Origin: Lingula anatina
Lineage: Eukaryota; Brachiopoda; Lingulata; Lingulida; Lingulidae
Reading direction: 5' to 3'
DNA: 64,000 bases
NCBI RefSeq assembly: GCF_001039355.2
Contig: NW_019776102.1
Span: forward strand, 662,915 to 726,914
Part shown: one piece after another, positions 55,804-64,000 of the stretch
How the letters are laid out: each line of letters opens with the position of its first letter
How positions within the stretch are numbered: position 1 is the first letter of the stretch
The notes under the pieces: model-generated
What the model was told of the DNA's origin: nothing
Databases searched by the model: none
The model's input: only the letters and a program-made list of their open reading frames with translations
Made by a program: the position numbers and the translations under genes

Positions 55804-55840
55804 AGGGTGAAAACATAACCTCCTTGGCGGAGGTAACGAA
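55605..55840 (+). mobile_element. SINE-like repeat, copy 2
   Basis: Begins AAAAGCACTCCGAGAGCGCA and GACCTCCGCC, then GATCCGGATCACCACCAAAA, AAATTTCATCAAATCGGCCC, ACTTTTTGAGTTATGTTG, a (GACA)n tract at 55771-55798, and ends CCTCCTTGGCGGAGGTAA. The end is a GCGGAGGT inverse of the start (ACCTCCGC). Elements of this layout are widespread in animal genomes; the exact family name is not assigned. Confidence 0.65.
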
Positions 55841-56879
55841 TGGGAAGCGGACTCTCTAACTTGGGGTCTCTCTTTCACGTTACATCGAAATGCACTGAGG
55901 AACTGTAGGAATAAGAAGAGAAAAAAATCGAAACACAAATATACATATAACAATGTTAATACATATTTGGGCTATAACCATACTATGATCATGCTTAGAT
56001 AAGTAGAGTCTGTACTTGTACATGTTGAGCAGGGCTACCGTACGTGACCCAATTCAATTTTTCTTTTTAACAAGTTCGTTGAGAAATGACACTTATTGAG
56101 GAGGATGATCGTTTAGCTTTGTTAATTGTTAATTATTTTTATTATGTTATGTTATGTTAATTATTGTTAAAAGTTCATAATTGTTAATTTTTTTGTTTGG
56201 TGGATAAAGGATATAAAAGCAATCAGGTGCACAACCGACAGTTTTTTAAGAATTGACACTCAATAATCTGAGTTTTATTGATACAGCATAGTACATATTA
56301 TTGGCGATGCACATCTCCTTTTTATCAATAGGAAAACATAACAAATAAAACAGAAAATGATTTTTAACAATTAAAATATTTTCAATGTACTGAAGATTAA
56401 TTTAAAGCAAGGCAATTTGTACTGGTAGCAATATACAGTTTTTATGAAAAACAATTCTTGAACAAGCTAAGGTTACTGACCAATTAGTGGCCTGAGGTCA
56501 CGCAAAAGCAAATGCTATTACATTTGTATTGGAAGACAGTAAAACACAGGTGCATGTATACTATATACAATAAGGTGCTGTATCTAACCAATACGAGACA
56601 TATTTCTGCATGGGGGCATAATGAATTCAGTTTGAATCTCTGGGTCTATATGGATTCGTAAAATTTAATATTAGGTAAAAAAAAATGGGCACTTATTAAA
56701 TTGTCATCTTTCTTTAACTGTCATACTGGGGAACAAGCACAATGCATATGTTTTAAGAAGTCAATGCTTTTCTCATTTACTGACAATGAAACACAGTAAA
56801 GTCACCGGAAATGTCACTTACTGTATTAACATCTTTACTAATAAAAATCAAGGCCTCACAGACATTGAGAACGACGGGT

Positions 56880-59800
56880 TCATGCCAGCATGTACAAACC
56901 AAACGAATTGTACTCATGGTTGCTAATGATATACTCTTCATCTGAAAAACCAACTTTGACGCAGTCGTTTTTGTCGAGGTGTACTATTCCTGACATATAG
57001 GTGCAATCATTACGGCCTCGTTGCACACTTAGTTCCTTATAAAGCACGCGGTGCCAGCCGGTTGGAATTCTCCTCTGTATTGATTGAGTAAAATGCACAG
57101 CTGAACTAGTACTGGGGACGAATACACACAGCTGGCTGTAGACGAGAAAGTGCCCCTCTCGCTTCACTCTTAGGCACTTTTCGGTGTTTTCATACTGGAC
57201 GTCTCCCTGGAGGATTAAATCCCGACCGTCATTCCACGTTAGAACTAAAATATAAAACTAATATATATAACAAGACAATAACATGTCTTTGAAATTGACT
57301 CTATATGTAACTGCATCTGAAGCTTATTAATAAGGTTGCATAGTCAATACTTCACTTCTTTTGGCGTTTCTTATATCATATTCTTTCGCTAGTAGATGAT
57401 TTGGATCATTTTTACATCACAGAAGTTACGTTGGTATTTTACACGTTTCATTTGCGTATCTAAGTACAATAGAAGGTTATCAGTGAAACAAACTAGTTGA
57501 AGATAAAATATCAATTATGCAGCGTGTATGATGAGGGTTTTGTTTGAAAAAAGTTTTTATTTTTCAGTTTTTCTGATCCGCCTCTTTTTAAAATTTATTG
57601 TATTGAAGACGCAGTTTACTTGACTCTTCTCATAAATACTGTTCATGATTTATTAGATTGTATTTCAAGCCTTTTTTATGGCATTTGAGCCCTCTTGAAA
57701 ACAAATGCTGTTCCTAAAGGAGCACATATTATTAGATGTACTGCTTCCTTATAAAAAACGGGTCAACGCGCTTGTCTTTAAAGCTGACCACCTTTCACAT
57801 ATTTTTGTCTTTTCTGGAAAAGCCCACCTCCCATTTTCTGTTTATTTACACTTCTCACGCTTTTGATTCTTTGAAATAAATCAAATATTTAGCGTCTCCT
57901 TTAGAATTGTTAGAAATGTTAAAAACTCTATGTACATGTTGGCATTAAGGAGAAGCAAATGTACAGAATTAAAGAAGAGAATAATGTTACATCTTACGAA
58001 CCGTTTAGTATAACATTTACACCTTTTATTGTTAAACTTATTTAAAACGACACTTACCGTTATTGTCCTTCCTGCCTCTCAAGCGTGCCAATGTTAAGGG
58101 GATGTCTGCCTTTCTTGACAGATACGGTAAATCGGTGACCTTAGCTTGGAGACCTTGAATAACGGAATATATATACATGTAACAGGGCCAGTTGTGTGTG
58201 GTTGTATCGGCTTGTGTTGTTATTTTTTTCACCCCAAAGAAGCAAAACGAGTGGAAAAAAGCCCATGTTTGCCCCAAATTAGAAAAGGGTTTCTGTTAAT
58301 ACCATAAAAATAATGATTTATTCTGGTACGGGGTTTATATTGGTAAGGGATTTATTTTATGATTTATTCTGGTACGGGTGCATTTTTCACATTGCCTTTA
58401 ATCTTTCTAGTTGTATTTAAGCTAATGTACCACAAACTGCAAAAACGACTTAAAAACAGATATTTACATAAATTACTTTCAAGCATATTGTCGTTTAAGG
58501 TTATATATTCAATCATGGTGACTCAGATTTGAAGAAGGTGTTTGCAGGACCTCCACAAGTATATAGGTAACATTTTAAGATAACCACGGGGTTGACCTTA
58601 ACAGTTATCACTCAGGACGGATTTACTATAATCTGTTGTAAAAGTTAAAAGGGAACTTTTCTCAATGTTGACATTTTTTACAGAAAGCAAAAGTTATAGT
58701 ATAAAGACAAAGCACCATTTTCGATCTGTCTATGAAACCAAGGATCAAAACTGGTATCAATTGTGTTCAGGGACATCATACCTGCACAGAAATGGAAATA
58801 AGAAGGAAAAAGATGTAGGGGAATATAAAAAAAAACAGATTGCCTGTTTAGACGTATTTACATTACATATTTACCATTCATTATCTGATTCAAAGTAGCA
58901 ACTGTCTCCGTGATATTGTACAGCGAGCTGTCCTGCAGACGACTGTTTACAGCCAGCTTGGACATATTTCTGTTGAGACCTGTAAAAAGAGATATTGACA
59001 ACGGTTAACTTAATTTATCGTAAACAGTCCTCTGTAAAACAAGTATATATGCAAAGGTTGTTTTTTACTTAACGATTTATATATATATATATAAAAGGAA
59101 AACGCGTTAAAGAAGAGACAAGAAGCCATGCATAAACAATTGAAGATATATTTAACGGGGACATATTTCTGGACGAAAGTCAACTTATTTCCCATAAACA
59201 AAGAACAAAGAGAATATAACGCCAAAGGACCATTATTTTTCTTCTGCTTGGCGTTTCTCTCTTTCTGTCTTCCTCTTTTTTTTTCTTTGGAGGAGGGGGA
59301 GGGGTAATCTAGTGTTTCATCTGTGTTTGACAATCCACACGTCAGGGATCCCCAAAGCATGATTTTAGATAAGTAACTTATAAAAATGACTTTTAAGTGT
59401 TGAAAAAGTAACGAATCCGAGGAATAGAAGAGATACTATTAATAGAAGAGAGGTTCAGGTGTCAAATTCTAAGGCCATGGTTTAGGTTGTTTTCCCAACA
59501 TTGTAATCCCTCTATGGTAGAGGAAGCATTGCACGCACCATTCATCACATTATTGGCGGTTTTATTCATGTCGTTCATAGCTGCATGAAGGTTTTTGTCA
59601 ACTTTTTCCAGGAGCTGCAAATAAATAGATAAAAAGTCATCGTCGTGCTGTTTCACCAGACTATACCCCACCATATTTTTAATAGTAAAAGCAATGCGTC
59701 ACCTGCACACCGATATGTGATACTCTACTTCCTCTTTCTTTTAAACCAAAGATTAAATAATTCTGGATAATCATCATTTAATTGTAATGAAAATAACAAA

Positions 59801-62449
59801 AATGCTGCGTAAAAAANTTAAGGGGATGTCTGCCTTTCTTGACAGATACGGTAAATCGGTGACCTTAGCTTGGAGACCTTGAATAACGGAATATATATAC
59901 ATGTAACAGGGCCAGTTGTGTGTGGTTGTATCGGCTTGTGTTGTTATTTTTTTCACCCCAAAGAAGCAAAACGAGTGGAAAAAAGCCCATGTTTGCCCCA
60001 AATTAGAAAAGGGTTTCTGTTAATACCATAAAAATAATGATTTATTCTGGTACGGGGTTTATATTGGTAAGGGATTTATTTTATGATTTATTCTGGTACG
60101 GGTGCATTTTTCACATTGCCTTTAATCTTTCTAGTTGTATTTAAGCTAATGTACCACAAACTGCAAAAACGACTTAAAAACAGATATTTACATAAATTAC
60201 TTTCAAGCATATTGTCGTTTAAGGTTATATATTCAATCATGGTGACTCAGATTTGAAGAAGGTGTTTGCAGGACCTCCACAAGTATATAGGTAACATTTT
60301 AAGATAACCACGGGGTTGACCTTAACAGTTATCACTCAGGACGGATTTACTATAATCTGTTGTAAAAGTTAAAAGGGAACTTTTCTCAATGTTGACATTT
60401 TTTACAGAAAGCAAAGTTATAGTATAAAGACAAAGCACCATTTTCGATCTGTCTATGAAACCAAGGATCAAAACTGGTATCAATTGTGTTCAGGGACATC
60501 ATACCTGCACAGAAATGGAAATAAGAAGGAAAAAGATGTAGGGGAATATAAAAAAAAACAGATTGCCTGTTTAGACGTATTTACATTACATATTTACCAT
60601 TCATTATCTGATTCAAAGTAGCAACTGTCTCCGTGATATTGTACAGCGAGCTGTCCTGCAGACGACTGTTTACAGCCAGCTTGGACATATTTCTGTTGAG
60701 ACCTGTAAAAAGAGATATTGACAACGGTTAACTTAATTTATCGTAAACAGTCCTCTGTAAAACAAGTATATATGCAAAGGTTGTTTTTTACTTAACGATT
60801 TTTATATATATATATAAAAGGAAAACGCGTTAAAGAGTAGACAAGAAGCCATGCATAAACAATTGAAGATATATTTAACGGGGACATATTTCTGGACGAA
60901 AGTCAACTTATTTCCCATAAACAAAGAACAAAGAGAATATAACGCCAAAGGACCATTATTTTTCTTCTGCTTGGCGTTTCTCTCTTTCTGTCTTCCTCTT
61001 TTTTTTTCTTTGGAGGAGGGGGAGGGGTAATCTAGTGTTTCATCTGTGTTTGACAATCCACACGTCAGGGATCCCCAAAGCATGATTTTAGATAAGTAAC
61101 TTATAAAAATGACTTTTAAGTGTTGAAAAAGTAACGAATCCGAGGAATAGAAGAGATACTATTAATAGAAGAGAGGTTCAGGTGTCAAATTCTAAGGCCA
61201 TGGTTTAGGTTGTTTTCCCAACATTGTAATCCCTCTATGGTAGAGGAAGCATTGCACGCACCATTCATCACATTATTGGCGGTTTTATTCATGTCGTTCA
61301 TAGCTGCATGAAGGTTTTTGTCAACTTTTTCCAGGAGCTGCAAATAAATAGATAAAAAGTCATCGTCGTGCTGTTTCACCAGACTATACCCCACCATATT
61401 TTTAATAGTAAAAGCAATGCGTCACCTGCACACCGATATGTGATACTCTACTTCCTCTTTCTTTTTAACCAAAGATTAAATAATTCTGGATAATCATCAT
61501 TTAATTGTAATGAAAATAACAAAAATGCTGCGTAAAAAAATCAGTTAGCGTAATATTAGCAACATTATCAACGAGGAATGCTTCTGGCATTATTAGAGCA
61601 GCTGAATACTGGTATCTTTGGGATTTTAAACAGTAGTAAGATTTTGTATACTGTAAAGGCTCAACGGTCTCCTGGGTAGGTAGTGGTAGACCTTATTGGG
61701 ACTCACGTAACTATAGGCAATGTAATTTAAAATCAACCCCCAAAATGAAATTAAAACGTTTTTGACACAATACAATAGGTAAACTAACAGCACAACTAAC
61801 TGATGAGTCGCTAAATAAATGTGTACGTCTTATAATTGCAGCATGTACCGGTAGTATTCAAGCTCTTTATGTTCCATGCATCTAAAATGTGGTTTTGGTT
61901 GATTATTTACCAATTAAACAAACTAGAGTCTACCAAAGAAATATAAACTGTCACAATTACCCGATGCAATATTTTAAGTATGGTGCAGTTTTCACTGAGG
62001 TTGATATCCAGGCCTGGAACACACAAAGAAGCCGGTCCAACATGCCCGTCCTCTGAAACATCGCTTTGGGACATGGCTATTGGTTGGCTCAAAAGAGCCG
62101 CCGTGTCCCTGGATGGTTTGCCGTCATCATGTCGTTGAAAATGAATAGCAGCGCCCAGAACCACTATGGCTATCATCTGTAAACAACACATGGCGAAGAT
62201 CACCATTAGGTAGCAACGCCATCGTCGCCCAAGCTTAATTTTGTCGTCGTGACCACTGCCATCTTCACTGGGATCGGAAAATGACTCAAAGTCTACAGTT
62301 GTGATGTTGGATGGTCGGATGGACGCGTACAAGCCGTCAGTCGTACTCGACTGGTCCGAGGATTGCGAAGAAGGTAACAGCGGCGGCTCATCGTACACAC
62401 GCAGGTGCTGAGGTCGAAGTCGGTGATCATAACCACGAACATTCATCAT
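56880..62449 (-). CDS. TNF-superfamily ligand (type II membrane protein), middle exons duplicated in assembly
   Basis: Five exons on the minus strand: 62449-61961 (phase 0 out), 59614-59539, 58979-58875, 58153-58058 and 57244-56880. Using one copy of each duplicated exon they join in phase to 376 residues. Residues 1-79 are cytoplasmic; a membrane helix lies at about 80-102 (LMVIFAMCCLQMIAIVVLGA). A helical, N-glycosylatable stalk follows (LLEKVDKNLHAAMND; NITETVATLNQIMN), with a basic stretch RLRGRK at about 248-253 that could be a furin-like cleavage site. The TNF homology domain fills exon 5 (about 256-376): LTWNDG, GHFLVYSQLCVF, VHLDKNDCVKVGF and the family-like C-terminus NSFGLYMLA. Such ligands are shed or membrane-bound trimers that bind TNF receptors in immunity and apoptosis. 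The subfamily cannot be assigned. Exons 2-4 recur at 61337-59818 (see duplication). Confidence 0.82.
58093..61546 (-). repeat. 1.72-kb direct duplication across a single N (TNF-ligand exons 2-4)
   Basis: The interval 58093-59816 is repeated as 59818-61541 with only a few differences (for example a lost A near 60410, an extra T near 60801, AGAAGAGAC versus AGAGTAGAC). Duplicate exons lie at 61337-61262 (exon 2), 60702-60598 (exon 3) and 59877-59818 (exon 4, cut by the N). The copy break points coincide with the N at 59817. Near-identity plus a one-base gap fits two overlapping contigs (alleles) left unmerged. Confidence 0.85.
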
Positions 62450-63525
62450 CAGGAATTTTGAAGGGCTTCGTTATCGTCAAATGCTGCTTTCTAGTTACAT
62501 TTCTTTTGCAGAGATACGCATTTGGAACTTTGTGACAAGAGCTCTTTTCGAAAGCGAGCATAAGCCGCGCCGTGTATTCATCATTTGAATGCACCTGTTT
62601 TTTTTTTATTTCTCTTCGATGCGATACGCTTGGGTTTTACCAGGTCACTTTCTTTTGAGTTTTCAAACTAGGTCATCAGCAGTGCAAATGTTAGCAGCGG
62701 AGTTTATCAGACTCTAAAGCGTGACCCCATGCAGTCACCTGTTCAATAAAGACCTATACAATCAGGTCTAAATGCATTAGAAATAAATAAACAATAACAT
62801 ATGACCCCCTTTCTTCCTCAGCACAAATACTGAAAAACAAATTCAATCATTGTCGTGAATAGGCAGCTTGCTAAAGGAGCCGATAAGTTTAACAACACGT
62901 GACGTATATGCAGTAGTCATTGTTGTCGACTTATATAAAGAATTGTTAAGTGGAATCCTGTTTGATGTGGGGTTATTGATTCATCCGAACCAGTCTAGGG
63001 GTCTACATGAATTGGGAAGCGTCTCGATCTCTCCATCATACATTTGAAAATTCGCCCTACAGACTGTAAGTACATGTAGGTGGTGTGAAAAGTACTGGGT
63101 GTGCAATTCTCACATAGGAAACGATCGGGGTAGTGAGAAAGTCCTAAGTTAATTCTCCCATGCGTTAATGGGGATCGACTCAATGCATGTCCCCGAAATT
63201 ATATATCATATAACGTTGTGACACAAATTCCATCAGCGTGTTTGCAGTGTCCTCACAAATGGGTCGGCCATGTAGGCCTACTTCTCATTACAAAACAAAC
63301 AGGGTTTACATCAGCTCTTGTAGATAAGCTATAAACTAACTGCAGCTTATACAAGAGAGACTTATTTTTAGAATCTATGCGCGCGCAGATCGTCCGTCAC
63401 ATTTGACCTAGTTATCATGGTCGTACAAACAAACGAAGTCAGACAGTGTGACAGTGTTTATACAGGGACAGTGACGTGACTTTCATCGAAGAGAAACAAA
63501 CGTTTCAGTGCTTTACACTCTGAGT
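62450..63525. promoter_or_regulatory. Divergent upstream region between the TNF ligand and the THAP gene
   Basis: Start codons of the TNF-like gene (minus, 62449) and the THAP gene (plus, 63526) face away from each other across 1.08 kb. No coding sequence or repeat is evident. Both 5' UTRs and promoters should lie here. No specific motif claimed. Confidence 0.4.
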
Positions 63526-63807
63526 ATGGTTTGCACAAAACATTGTTGTTATGGTACCTGCAGAAATGACTCGCGTTACCCTAACAGACCGGAGATGGAA
63601 GGGGTGTTTTTCATCAACTTTCCAAAGCCTAAAACTCAACGGGAGAAGTGCGAAAAGTGGATCTATGCATGCGGGCGACCCAAAGATCAATTCAATGTTG
63701 AGAAAATAACAAAGTCCACGTACATTTGCAGTAAACATTTTGTCGGCGGTCGTGGACCAACAGAAGATTACCCAGACCCGATACCTGCTACTGCCAGTGC
63801 AGAAAGA
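63526..63807 (+). CDS. THAP-type zinc-finger protein, first exon (gene continues past the window)
   Basis: The exon encodes 94 residues from ATG 63526 to the donor GTAAGT after 63807, phase 0. It is a THAP C2CH DNA-binding module: CCYGTCRND near the N-terminus for the first Cys pair, INFPKPK (the FxFP-like block), EKWIYACGRP, and YICSKHFVGGRG with C-x2-H. A Pro-containing end (PDPIPATAS) is the usual boundary of the domain. THAP proteins derive from P-element transposases and serve as transcription factors or remain parts of transposons; the rest of this gene is needed to decide which. A longer open frame from 63508 begins at GTG and is not used. Confidence 0.85.
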
Positions 63808-64000
63808 GTAAGTACTGTACGTATGTGTATAGTGGTTTCGTTTTTTTTTTCAACTGGGTTGCTTTAACATGCATTTATCATTATACATTTCATCTTTTTT
63901 ATAAACTTACTTATTGGTATTATTCTACAAGTAAACATTGAAATCATGTATATTTTTCATTACTTGTTTGTACTGTTATTGTTAGATGTATTGTCTTTGA

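Larger units (their letters stand above)
52805..56879. other. Upstream region of the RING-IRG gene and intergenic DNA
   Basis: Holds the diverged duplication (52800-53490), (TA)n at 53513-53578, a poly-T at 53816-53833 and a SINE-like repeat at 55605-55840. A 78-codon minus-strand ATG frame at 55191-54955 (MANSALGPGEGE) has no recognisable domain and no support as a gene. Otherwise nothing seen. Confidence 0.6.

Noticed and set aside
58665-58898. 77-codon plus-strand frame in the TNF-ligand locus
   Set aside because: It lies antisense in the intron between stalk exons 3 and 4 and is broken by a one-base deletion in the second copy (near 60410).

Overview
The window is nuclear DNA of an animal, almost certainly a marine invertebrate. 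Genes are split by GT-AG introns, the DNA is AT-rich, microsatellites and small palindromic transposons are common, and the conserved genes match animal families (SPAG7, NDUFB5, PDE6D, ABCF3). The FMRFamide-receptor-like GPCR, HEPN/DZIP3-type protein, IRG GTPase, TNF-like ligand and THAP gene resemble the repertoire of lophotrochozoans (molluscs, brachiopods, annelids) or invertebrate deuterostomes. I cannot name the species.

Layout. 1-1057 (-): 5' part of SPAG7, head-to-head with NDUFB5 (1299-5129, +) across about 240 bp. 5.1-9.4 kb is gene-free. 9431-14427 (-): PDE6D, head-to-head with ABCF3 (15063-25009, +, 19 coding exons) across about 640 bp. 25991-27259 (-): single-exon peptide-type GPCR. 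31447-34338 (-): three-exon protein with an N-terminal HEPN (DZIP3-like) domain, coiled coil, helical repeats and a C-terminal membrane helix. 35288-36047 is an assembly gap. 40124-48062 (+): ABCG half-transporter, 14 exons. 49727-52804 (-): three exons that join in frame into RING + B-box + IRG-type GTPase, the most unusual gene here. 56880-62449 (-): TNF-superfamily ligand whose middle exons appear twice, probably an assembly artefact. 63526 to the edge (+): first exon of a THAP zinc-finger gene.

The first 25 kb holds housekeeping genes (complex I, lipidated-protein trafficking, translation-associated ABC-F). The 31-62 kb half holds genes of signalling and probable innate immunity (HEPN protein, TRIM-like IRG GTPase, TNF ligand) plus a transporter. 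Introns and spacers carry several recurring MITE-like families, one with TTAA target duplications, a probable solo LTR and a minisatellite that starts inside a splice donor. Four isolated single Ns each sit between two copies of the same sequence, which points to unmerged contig overlaps. Exon boundaries were derived by hand from splice consensus, reading phase and family similarity; no alignment software was run.
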